From: 9FT-COMBO-53-11 sp035291485 | Lineage (GTDB): Bacteria > Patescibacteriota > WWE3 > 9FT-COMBO-53-11 | NCBI GenBank assembly: GCA_035291485.1 | Contig: DATDSA010000026.1 | Location: forward strand, 1 to 29,753 | Direction: 5' to 3' | DNA length: 29,753 nucleotides | Part shown: in pieces, positions 7,238 to 13,053 of the stretch | How positions within the stretch are numbered: position 1 is the stretch's first letter | Layout of the letters: each line of letters starts with the position of its first letter | The notes under the pieces: generated by a model | What the model was told of the DNA's origin: nothing | Seen by the model: only the letters and a program-made list of their open reading frames with translations | Databases searched by the model: none | Translations under genes and position numbers: made by a program

Positions 7238-7453
7238 TTAAAGTACCTGTCCCTTTTTCCAGTTGCGAAAGCCACGAAGGGCGTTGGTGACCATGAAGAC
7301 GTTCAACACCGCGAGCGGGACCGAATGCGCCCATCAGATCGCGTAGGCCATCCAGAGCAGATTGGCAATTCCGGAAAGAAGCCAACCGTACCGCCATTTC
7401 TGGGAGAGCAGGTAAGATCCGACTCCCGTGAGGATCGCCGCAATCCAATCCAT
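7238..7453 (-). pseudogene. Second copy of the small 3-TM protein, interrupted by in-frame TGA
   Basis: Read from ATG 7453 to TAA 7238 this is 71 sense/stop codons in one frame, with a single TGA at codon 40 (7336-7334). It aligns end to end, without gaps up to the last few codons, with the gene just upstream: MDW, YLL, WMAYAI, AHSxP, LNV, RGFRNW are shared. The TGA sits exactly where the first copy has Trp40, and the codons after it are still conserved. A good ribosome site (GGGAGGTGGAG) precedes the ATG. The parsimonious reading is a recent TGG-to-TGA mutation; read-through, or expression of the 39-residue two-helix part alone, are alternatives. Confidence 0.7.
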
Positions 7454-7463
7454 CTCCACCTCC

Positions 7464-7685
7464 CTAAGCGGACTTGGCCGGGCCGGTTCCCCAGTTGCGG
7501 AAGCCGCGCACTGAGGTGACAATCAAGACCACATTCAGGATCACGATTGGAATGGAGTGGGCGATCCAAATCGCGTAGGCCATCCAGACCAAGCAGGCGA
7601 CCCAGTTAACGGCCCAGCCCCATCGGCTCTTCCTGGCGAGTAGGTAAGTGCTCACAAAAGTCAGCGTCATTCCGAGCCAATCCAC
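7464..7685 (-). CDS. Small 3-TM membrane protein, SemiSWEET/Pnu-like in size
   Basis: A 73-residue protein with three hydrophobic segments (about residues 3-17, 22-41 and 44-61), many Trp residues and a short polar tail. Size and topology recall SemiSWEET or half-PnuC transporters, which work as dimers, but no clear PQ motif is visible, so a transport role is an inference. The start is GTG at 7685 with GGAAGGAGGAG 5 bases upstream and a TATAAT at 7717-7712. A tandem duplicate follows after 10 bases. Confidence 0.7.
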   Translation of the reverse strand: MDWLGMTLTFVSTYLLARKSRWGWAVNWVACLVWMAYAIWIAHSIPIVILNVVLIVTSVRGFRNWGTGPAKSA

Positions 7686-7711
7686 TTTTACTCCTCCTTC
7701 CGATTGCTCTA

Positions 7712-7717
7712 ATTATA
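7712..7717 (-). promoter_or_regulatory. -10 box of the tandem 3-TM operon
   Basis: Consensus TATAAT on the minus strand; the leader of about 20 bases carries the AAGGAGGAG ribosome site. Confidence 0.5.
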
Positions 7718-7754
7718 ATCGGTGGCTTTATTCCGTCAATTTTGAGGCTTTCTT

Positions 7755-7763
7755 TGTTATCCT
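7755..7763 (+). promoter_or_regulatory. Extended -10 box of a leaderless promoter
   Basis: TGT-TATCCT is followed by 7 bases and the ATG at 7771. This supports 7771 rather than the more upstream in-frame start at 7648. Confidence 0.45.
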
Positions 7764-7770
7764 TAAATTG

Positions 7771-8259
7771 ATGCGCAATTTTATTCGCGGCTTGGTCTTG
7801 ATATTGGTTCTGAGCGGGTTGGTTCTTGGCGGTTACCAGCTTTTCCTTTTCCTCAAGAATCGACAAAACTCATCACCTCCCGCAAACGAGCAGCCGGTTC
7901 AGCGTTGCAATTTCCGCACCGAAACCTGCGAACCGATAACCGCCAACGCCGAAACCGGCGTCCTGAAAGTTACCACTACCGTTGATGGGCAGGTTGGAAA
8001 GGGAATTGAGATTGATCTTTTCTCTCGACCCCAGCCGGAAGAGGCGGTTAATTTCGACGCTTACGTGAAAATTTCCAATCGCGATGGCATTGCATTATTT
8101 GAGGCAGTTCCTGCCGGAACCTACTATATTTTCTTCAACAACACCGGTTTTCCGAAAGAGTTTGGCGAGCCGGAAGGCTTGGGTCCGGTCGGACAAAAGG
8201 TTGTGGTAGTAAAGGGACAAACTAAAGAAGCTAATCTTGACCTAAGCCGATCACAATAG
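7771..8259 (+). CDS. Small exported protein with SpaA/prealbumin-like domain
   Basis: A 162-residue protein beginning MRNFIRGLVLILVLSG, with one membrane segment at residues 6-27. A low-complexity linker and two cysteines (QRC, ETC) follow, and then a beta-sandwich at about residues 60-160 with the strand order of carboxypeptidase-regulatory/SpaA-like folds: GVLKVTTTVDG, IEIDLFSRPQ, then GIALFEAVPAGTYYIFF. The general plan equals that of the protein at 738-1226. The function is unknown, presumably on the outer face of the membrane. The frame is open further upstream, but the membrane segment and the -10 box mark the start at 7771. Confidence 0.7.
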   Translation: MRNFIRGLVLILVLSGLVLGGYQLFLFLKNRQNSSPPANEQPVQRCNFRTETCEPITANAETGVLKVTTTVDGQVGKGIEIDLFSRPQPEEAVNFDAYVKISNRDGIALFEAVPAGTYYIFFNNTGFPKEFGEPEGLGPVGQKVVVVKGQTKEANLDLSRSQ

Positions 8260-8270
8260 TTGAAACAGTA

Positions 8271-8606
8271 ATGGATGACTTAGCTGATCTAAAATGCGTT
8301 CCCTGCCAAGGCGGTGTGCCGCCGTTAAAGGGCGAAGAGATCAAAAAATTGTTTGATCGGCTGGACAATGGTTGGGAGGTGGTGGAGGAGCACCATCTCA
8401 AAAAGCGCTTCAAATTCCCGGACTTCGAAACCGCGCTCGCGTTCGTTAACCGGGTGGGGGAGATCGCCGAGGAGGTGAGGCACCATCCCGAAATAAATTT
8501 TGGTTGGGGATTTGCCGAAGTTCGAATCTACACCCACAAAATCAATGGCCTCCACGAGGCCGACTTTGTCTTCGCCGCGAAGGTGGACCGTTTAACTCTT
8601 GACTGA
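8271..8606 (+). CDS. 4a-hydroxytetrahydrobiopterin dehydratase (PCD/DCoH)
   Basis: A 111-residue protein of the pterin-4a-carbinolamine dehydratase family. The signature is complete: E-EVRHHPEI (H71, H72, P73), W79, then TH (H89) and D98 in GLHEADF. The enzyme recycles the pterin cofactor of aromatic amino-acid hydroxylases, but many bacterial homologues stand alone and may act in molybdopterin metabolism or in other ways. No hydroxylase or pterin gene is in this window. The N-terminus has two cysteines (KCVPC). It starts 11 bases after the exported protein and overlaps the end of convergent msrB by 15 bases. Confidence 0.9.
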   Translation: MDDLADLKCVPCQGGVPPLKGEEIKKLFDRLDNGWEVVEEHHLKKRFKFPDFETALAFVNRVGEIAEEVRHHPEINFGWGFAEVRIYTHKINGLHEADFVFAAKVDRLTLD

Positions 8607-8996
8607 TTTCTCGAGATTCAACGAGACGCAATTTATGCAGTATCTCCTCCCTGTTGGTTTTGGGCCGTCGTCGAAAACATGCCCGAGATGGCTGCCGCAC
8701 CGGGCGCAGAGCACCTCGGTCCGAACCATTCCCAGACTGTGGTCTTCTCGCAGTTTCACCGCTCCTGGAATCGCATCATAAAAACTGGGCCAGCCGGTGC
8801 CGGATTCAAATTTGGTTTCGGAGGAGAAAATTGGATTTCCGCAACCTTTGCAGAGGTACATTCCTTTGTCCTTTGTGTAAACGTATTCACCCGAAAAAGG
8901 CGCTTCGGTTCCGCCCCGGCGCAGGATCGTATACTGCTCCGGCGTCAGTTTTTTCTTCCACTCTTCTTCGGTCTTAGTTACTTTTGATTTCTTCAT
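8592..8996 (-). CDS. msrB: Peptide-methionine (R)-S-oxide reductase MsrB
   Basis: A 134-residue cytoplasmic enzyme that reduces the R epimer of methionine sulfoxide in proteins. Two CxxC zinc pairs are present (C49/C52 and C97/C100) together with GTGWPSF, DxHLGHVF-like GSHLGHVFDD and the catalytic Cys120 in RRYCINC. An extra Cys123 three residues later replaces the usual Ser of RYCINSASL; it could act as an alternative resolving residue. It overlaps msrA by 23 bases and must be cotranscribed with it. Length is normal for the family. Confidence 0.96.
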   Translation of the reverse strand: MKKSKVTKTEEEWKKKLTPEQYTILRRGGTEAPFSGEYVYTKDKGMYLCKGCGNPIFSSETKFESGTGWPSFYDAIPGAVKLREDHSLGMVRTEVLCARCGSHLGHVFDDGPKPTGRRYCINCVSLNLEKSVKS

Positions 8997-9510
8997 GGTA
9001 GAGTCTTTCCACTTTCTCTACTTTCGGTTTGATTACGATTTGGCAGTAGGGAGCGTGGGGATTTTTTGCGAAATAATCTTGGTGGTGCTCCTCGGCCGGG
9101 AAGAAATTTTTGAAAGGAAGGATTTGGGTCATAATCGGTTGGTTTAGCTCTCCGGAGATCCTGGTTTTGGATTCTTCGGCGAGTTTCCTTTGCCAGTTGT
9201 TGTGGTAAAAGATTGCTGCCTGGTACTGCGGTCCCGAATCGGGTCCCTGGCGATTGGCCTCGGTGGGGTCGTGGGTGTGCCAGAAGACTTCTAGGAGTTC
9301 CGGGTAAGAAATTTCGGTGGGATCGAATTCGATCTGGACAGCTTCCACGTGCCCGGTCTTTCCGGAGGAAACCTCCTCGTAGGTTGGGTTATCCTTCTCC
9401 CCACCGGCGTAACCCGCGGTAACGCTTTTTACTCCCTTCAGCATCCGGAAAACGGCGTCCGCGCACCAGAAGCACCCGCCGGCGAAGGTTGCTCTCTCAA
9501 GTTCAGCCAT
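8974..9510 (-). CDS. msrA: Peptide-methionine (S)-S-oxide reductase MsrA
   Basis: Reduces the S epimer of methionine sulfoxide. The family hallmark AGGCFWC lies 9-15 residues from the start chosen here, followed by GVKSVTAGYAGG, YxxVSSGxTGHVEAVQIEFDP, and FWxxHDPTxxNRQGPDxGxQY, all diagnostic. The frame has an earlier ATG at 9522 that overlaps the ASCH gene; I prefer 9510 (MAELERATFAGGCFWC), which puts the catalytic Cys at the usual distance. It lies in the order tRNA-Cys, Hsp20, ASCH, msrA, msrB, all on one strand with overlaps, a protein-damage repair cluster. Confidence 0.95.
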   Translation of the reverse strand: MAELERATFAGGCFWCADAVFRMLKGVKSVTAGYAGGEKDNPTYEEVSSGKTGHVEAVQIEFDPTEISYPELLEVFWHTHDPTEANRQGPDSGPQYQAAIFYHNNWQRKLAEESKTRISGELNQPIMTQILPFKNFFPAEEHHQDYFAKNPHAPYCQIVIKPKVEKVERLYHEEIKSN

Positions 9511-9518
9511 TGTTGCCA

Positions 9519-9845
9519 TCAATTGTACTCAAAATCAACCTCGTAGAGATTCAGCTGGCCCTTAACTGGGAAGGGTTTGATCCGGCGAATATTCTTTAAT
9601 ACCCAGGATTGCGCCTTTGGATAGACCTCACACATCGCGGCCCTCTCGTCGGCCTTAACCATCGGTCGACAATCAACCAGCTCGACGACCGCCAGCGCCT
9701 GACCGGCCGGAGGGATGTTCGGAGATTTGGAGGAGACAATGAGCAAATCCCCGCGGTACTTGGTCGACCACTTGCGGGTTTCGATGGTTTTTTCTCCGGA
9801 GGCAATGTGGTTTGCCCAGGGCTGTTTGAGGGAGATGGCTTTCAT
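9519..9845 (-). CDS. ASCH/PUA-like domain protein
   Basis: A 108-residue single-domain protein. QPWANHIASGEKTIETRKW carries the ASCH family pattern of a QPWA strand and G-x-K-x-x-E-x-R, and the rest (GDLLIVSSK, ALAVVELVDCR) follows the PUA-like barrel. ASCH proteins are thought to bind RNA or modified bases, and one characterised member (YqfB) hydrolyses N4-acetylcytidine, so the substrate here is open. The ATG overlaps the stop of the Hsp20 gene as ATGA, with GGAGGGGGA as ribosome site, so translation is probably coupled. Confidence 0.85.
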   Translation of the reverse strand: MKAISLKQPWANHIASGEKTIETRKWSTKYRGDLLIVSSKSPNIPPAGQALAVVELVDCRPMVKADERAAMCEVYPKAQSWVLKNIRRIKPFPVKGQLNLYEVDFEYN

Positions 9846-10255
9846 TCCCCCTCCACCGGGATGGTGGATTTCTTTTCCTTCGCTCCGGCCTTGAGCGGAA
9901 CGCGGACCCTCAGGATCCCGTCCTCCATTTTCGCCCGAGCCTGTTTTTCTTCGACCTCCTTTGGAAGAGTCGTGGAGTAGTGGAATTCGGTCATTCGCTG
10001 AGCGCGATATACCGCGGTTTTCTCTTTTTTGTCTTCTTCTGTTTCCTGATGAACGGCGTCGATCTTGATCATGCCGTCGGCGACCTCCACGGTGACCTCG
10101 TCCTTCTTTACTCCCGGAACGGGAGCCTCCACCACCAGTTCACCCTTGGTTTCGTAGATACTGAGGCCGGCCGAAGAGGCCCGCGGCAAGTCTTCCTCGC
10201 CGCCGTAGCCAAAGAGCCGAAAAATTGATGGTAAATCGAAATCGTAGTAAGCCAT
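9842..10255 (-). CDS. Small heat-shock protein (Hsp20/alpha-crystallin)
   Basis: A 137-residue chaperone that holds unfolding proteins in oligomers. The alpha-crystallin domain runs from about residue 30 to 122 (ELVVEAPVPGVKKDEVTVEV, then TTLPKEVEEKQARAKMEDG, then GILRVRVPL) and the C-terminal IPV acts as the I-x-I/V anchor motif that docks neighbouring subunits. The start follows GAGAGGGGGTG and lies 16 bases after the CCA of tRNA-Cys, so tRNA and mRNA may come from one transcript. No CIRCE or other heat-shock operator is visible. Confidence 0.93.
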   Translation of the reverse strand: MAYYDFDLPSIFRLFGYGGEEDLPRASSAGLSIYETKGELVVEAPVPGVKKDEVTVEVADGMIKIDAVHQETEEDKKEKTAVYRAQRMTEFHYSTTLPKEVEEKQARAKMEDGILRVRVPLKAGAKEKKSTIPVEGE

Positions 10256-10271
10256 GTTTCACCCCCTCTCG

Positions 10272-10345
10272 TGGAGGTGCGAGGGGGAGTCGAACCCCCT
10301 TGAGACGCTCTGCAGGCGCCTGCCTAACCGTTCGGCCATCGCACC
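10272..10345 (-). tRNA. tRNA-Cys(GCA), canonical, CCA encoded
   Basis: The acceptor GGTGCGA/TCGCACC with T73 and an encoded CCA is complete. The D arm is GCCGAACGGTTAGGC, the anticodon arm GGCGC-CTGCAGA-GCGTC has a normal 7-base loop with GCA, and the T arm is GGGGG-TTCGACT-CCCCC. This is the second Cys-type tRNA in 5 kb and differs from the one at 5162-5233 throughout the stems. Confidence 0.95.
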
Positions 10346-10439
10346 ATCTTCGCTCGGAGATCTAATTTTTCGGAAACGGCATAGCCGGGTGCTCCCGTCT
10401 TGCCTCGCCCTCGCCGCCGATGCTTCTGCGGGATGTTCC

Positions 10440-10479
10440 TTAAAATTAATCTCCTCGCTTTTACCAGCCTTAATTTTAA
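10440..10479. repeat. Inverted repeat in the region upstream of tRNA-Cys
   Basis: TTAAAATTAA (10440-10449) and its exact complement TTAATTTTAA (10470-10479) are separated by 20 bases, about two helical turns. It lies in the 169-base gap between tRNA-Cys and the divergent PEGA gene, the only AT-rich patch there. An operator or a hairpin is possible; the role is unknown. Confidence 0.45.
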
Positions 10480-10499
10480 CACCCGAACCCGCTCCCTTC

Positions 10500-10508
10500 T
10501 GATAAACT
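10500..10508 (+). promoter_or_regulatory. Extended -10 box of a leaderless promoter
   Basis: TGA-TAAACT is followed by 6 bases and the GTG at 10515. The same nine bases with the same spacing precede the GTG of rmuC at 17972. Confidence 0.6.
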
Positions 10509-10514
10509 TAAAAC

Positions 10515-11582
10515 GTGCTGAGGAAATTCCGCGGTTTAATTATTTTCGGGATCGTTGCGGTCCTGGTTTTTGCCGTTTTCTTGAGCGGAGCGGTTGGCAA
10601 GAAAGCCGCCCTCTCGGTCTCCTCCGACCCCGCCGGCCAAAAAGTTCTTCTCAATAACCAGGAAGTGGGCACAACTCCCTACCTCTCTGACCAGTTGGAA
10701 TCCGGTAATCCGGTCTTGAATTTCGGCAACTTCACCCAAAAGATCCGTCTCACCGCCGGAGCCCTCACGGTCGTGGATTGGATTTTGGGCCCATCGGAAA
10801 CTTTTTCAGCCGGGCAGGTGGCCTGGTTTTCGGAATCCTCAACCGGGAGCGAGCTGGTGGTGATCACTCGGCCGGTGGCGGAGGTTTTTCTGAATGGAGA
10901 GTCTCTCGGAGATTCCCCTCTCTCGAAACCGCTCTCGGAGGGGGAGTATGATCTGGAACTCAAGAAGGACGGCTACTTCCCTCGAAAAATTAAGATTGCG
11001 GTTAAGGAAGGCTTTCGGCTTAACGTTTCCGTTAATCTGGCGATTAATCCTTTTCCGGCCGACCCCAAGAAGCTGACCTCCCCCAATCCAAATCTGACGG
11101 TCCTGGACCTCTCTTCCTCCTCCTCGCTGTTGGCGGCTGATCCGGTTTCTTGGGTGGCGGGGGCGGTTTTTTGGATGGCGCGGGGGGATGACCCCACCAC
11201 CTACAATTTCTTCCTCACGGCGGAGGGGAAGCTCTACGACTCTACCGGTTCGGAGGTATCACTGAGTTCTCTCTCCCAGATCTCCGAAAAGCGGACGCTG
11301 GGCTACCTGGGAGAAACGTCCGGTTCTCTAAGCTCGGCGGCCTCTTCCTCCCTGGCGGCCCTCTCCGCCCGACTCTACCCCGCGGCGCCCAAGGTGCTGA
11401 TTCTGGATACCGGTATCGGCTATCTCAAAGTGCGCTCGGGCCCGGGAAAAAACTACGGCCAGATCGGTCAGGCCACCGTCGGGAGCAGGTATACCTATCT
11501 GGGCGAACAGGGCGATTGGTATAAAATAGACTTTCAGGGCAAGGAAGGCTGGGTCTCCAAGGATTACGCCCGAAAGCTTTAA
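10515..11582 (+). CDS. Membrane-anchored protein with PEGA repeats and SH3b domain
   Basis: A 355-residue protein with a signal anchor at residues 8-27. Two PEGA-like beta domains follow: LSVSSDPAGQKVLLNNQEVG-TTPY at about 33-90 and ELVVITRPVAEVFLNGESLG-DSPL at about 113-175. A Ser-rich middle part precedes a bacterial SH3 domain at about 293-355 (YLKVRSGPGKNYGQIGQATV, then GWVSKDYARKL). PEGA and SH3b domains are typical of surface proteins that contact the cell wall or its glycans. The protein is therefore likely bound to the outer face of the membrane. Its stop overlaps the stop of the convergent ubiA-like gene by 4 bases. Confidence 0.85.
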   Translation: MLRKFRGLIIFGIVAVLVFAVFLSGAVGKKAALSVSSDPAGQKVLLNNQEVGTTPYLSDQLESGNPVLNFGNFTQKIRLTAGALTVVDWILGPSETFSAGQVAWFSESSTGSELVVITRPVAEVFLNGESLGDSPLSKPLSEGEYDLELKKDGYFPRKIKIAVKEGFRLNVSVNLAINPFPADPKKLTSPNPNLTVLDLSSSSSLLAADPVSWVAGAVFWMARGDDPTTYNFFLTAEGKLYDSTGSEVSLSSLSQISEKRTLGYLGETSGSLSSAASSSLAALSARLYPAAPKVLILDTGIGYLKVRSGPGKNYGQIGQATVGSRYTYLGEQGDWYKIDFQGKEGWVSKDYARKL

Positions 11583-12499
11583 ATAATGTAGAGGATGATG
11601 AAACTGGCAAGGACCCAGGCGACTACCGTTCCCAGGATCGGCAGATCCGTCAGAATTACTTTTTCCGGCGATTCCCCCTCTTTCTTCTCGTAGATAATAT
11701 AAAGGTAGCGAGCAACTCCGTAGATCACCAGCGGAACCGTGAGGAGGGCCCATTTTGGTGAAGAAAGTGTTTCCGGCAAAAGATCGGTGAGAAACTTTGA
11801 TCCGGCCGTTCCGAAAGTGAAAATCGAGTAGGCCAGCGTGGTGTAGGTCGCCGACATCGCAATCATCGAATCCAAAAGCGTGTCGGGATAGTGGCGAAGA
11901 GTGGCGCGAGTGAGCAGACGCTGGTGGAGCTTGGAAAGCAGGGTGCGCTCGCTTCTTCTTTTCCCAAAAGCCAGCAGCAGGGAGAGTCCGATGGTGGACA
12001 GCACCAGCCAGGCAGAGATCGAGGTCGGCAGGATAAAGGCGCCGGCGTAGACCCGCAGGACAAAAGCCGCCGCCACCAAGAGCGCATCGACGATGATGAC
12101 GTCTCTGATCCAGAGGCTGTAGCTCAGCTGGAGGGCAACGAAAGCAATTGCGGTCCCCAGGAAGTATTGATTGAAGTTCGCAGCGACGAAGAAGAGGGTG
12201 GCGATCGCCAGGACCGCCGCCGTGGTGCGGGCCGCCAAAGGTGAGAAGCGGCCGGAGGCGATCGGCCGGTTCTTCTTGATCGGGTGCCGGCGGTCTTTTT
12301 CTACGTCAATCACATCATTGAAAATGTAGGCGGACGAGGAGAGCAGCGAGAAGACCACAAAAGCAGTGAACAGTCGCGGCAGGACTCCGGCGTTCAGGAT
12401 CTCCGCCCCAAAGAAGGGAGCCGCAAAGAGGGCCAGGTTCTTGAGCCACTGCCGGGGGCGCGCGCTTTCGATTACATTTCTGAGGAAACGATAAAGCAT
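11579..12499 (-). CDS. Decaprenyl-phosphate phosphoribosyltransferase-like UbiA family protein
   Basis: A 306-residue integral membrane prenyltransferase with 8-9 helices. The N-terminus SARPRQWLKNLALFAAPFF, the first Asp-rich motif FNDVIDVEKDRRHP with KKNRPIASG, and VDALLVAAAFVLRVYAGAF are characteristic of the subfamily that transfers phosphoribose from PRPP to decaprenyl phosphate, the first step to decaprenyl-phosphoryl-arabinose in mycobacteria. In CPR bacteria the downstream sugar is not known. AAGGAT lies 5 bases before the ATG and a consensus TATAAT at 12535-12530. The neighbours are envelope genes. Confidence 0.87.
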   Translation of the reverse strand: MLYRFLRNVIESARPRQWLKNLALFAAPFFGAEILNAGVLPRLFTAFVVFSLLSSSAYIFNDVIDVEKDRRHPIKKNRPIASGRFSPLAARTTAAVLAIATLFFVAANFNQYFLGTAIAFVALQLSYSLWIRDVIIVDALLVAAAFVLRVYAGAFILPTSISAWLVLSTIGLSLLLAFGKRRSERTLLSKLHQRLLTRATLRHYPDTLLDSMIAMSATYTTLAYSIFTFGTAGSKFLTDLLPETLSSPKWALLTVPLVIYGVARYLYIIYEKKEGESPEKVILTDLPILGTVVAWVLASFIILYII

Positions 12500-12507
12500 T
12501 TTTATCC

Positions 12508-12537
12508 TTGTTTGGCAGGTGTCTTTAACATTATAAT
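12508..12537 (+). promoter_or_regulatory. Consensus promoter, leaderless, for the 12544 gene
   Basis: TTGTTT (12508-12513), 18 bases, TATAAT (12532-12537), then 6 bases and the GTG at 12544. It has the best -35/-10 pair among the leaderless starts. Confidence 0.7.
12530..12535 (-). promoter_or_regulatory. -10 box of the ubiA-like gene, overlapping the divergent -10
   Basis: ATTATAAT contains TATAAT on both strands; the minus-strand box is 12535-12530 and shares four bases with the plus-strand box. RNA polymerase can occupy only one at a time. Confidence 0.55.
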
Positions 12538-12543
12538 ACTCCC

Positions 12544-13053
12544 GTGCTGTTGACTCCTCATATCGCCGTCGGGATCGCCCTGGGGGCGACTCTCCCCAAC
12601 CCCGTTATTTCGGTTCCCTTGGCATTTCTTTCTCACTTCGCGCTTGACATGGTTCCGCACTGGGATGACCTGGGATTGGGAGACTTTAAGGATGTTTCCC
12701 AGCCTCTCAAAAACCATTCCTTTCAACTGATCCTGCTGGACGGGTTGCTCTCCCTTTCCCTACTTCTTTTCTTTCTCTACTGGGCGATGCCCGATTACGG
12801 GGTGGGAATTACGATCGCGGCCTGTGCCGCCGCCGCCGCCCTGCCGGATCTCTTCTACCTACCGTTGATTTTTAGCCGAAAGAGGTGGGGGTGGGTAGTC
12901 TGGTTGGCCCGAATGCAGGCGAGGGTTCAGGTCAACTCGAGAGCGCCGATGGCGTTTGGTCTTTTGACCCAGCTCTTCGCAATAGCTGTCGGTTTACTAA
13001 TAGCGCGGCAAGAAATACTAATCCAACTGCCGCAAATTTGGCGGATCCTCTAA
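12544..13053 (+). CDS. Multi-pass membrane protein, putative membrane-bound metal-dependent hydrolase type
   Basis: A 169-residue protein with about four membrane helices. The beginning LLTPHIAVGIALGATLPNPV and the motif LSHFALDMVPHWDD recall the N-terminal part of small YdjM/DUF457-like membrane proteins, where the His and Asp residues (HIAVG, SHFALD, PHWDD) are thought to bind metal. Similar proteins are common in CPR genomes next to envelope genes; no activity is known to me. It starts at GTG directly behind a consensus promoter. The last 122 bases overlap the 3' end of the convergent WecA-like gene. Confidence 0.7.
   Translation: MLLTPHIAVGIALGATLPNPVISVPLAFLSHFALDMVPHWDDLGLGDFKDVSQPLKNHSFQLILLDGLLSLSLLLFFLYWAMPDYGVGITIAACAAAAALPDLFYLPLIFSRKRWGWVVWLARMQARVQVNSRAPMAFGLLTQLFAIAVGLLIARQEILIQLPQIWRIL

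Noticed and set aside
7334..7336. UGA recoded genome-wide as Gly or Trp
   Set aside because: TGA ends several intact genes at sensible family lengths, including the Hsp20 gene, the pterin dehydratase gene and the membrane-protein gene ending at 19842.
7334..7336. UGA as selenocysteine codon
   Set aside because: The aligned residue in the sister copy is Trp inside a membrane helix, no SECIS-like hairpin is evident just downstream, and no selenocysteine gene is in the window.
10262..10500. Minus-strand open frame through the tRNA-Cys and its upstream region
   Set aside because: It has no proper start codon, and its C-terminal part is simply the translated tRNA gene, a common false gene.
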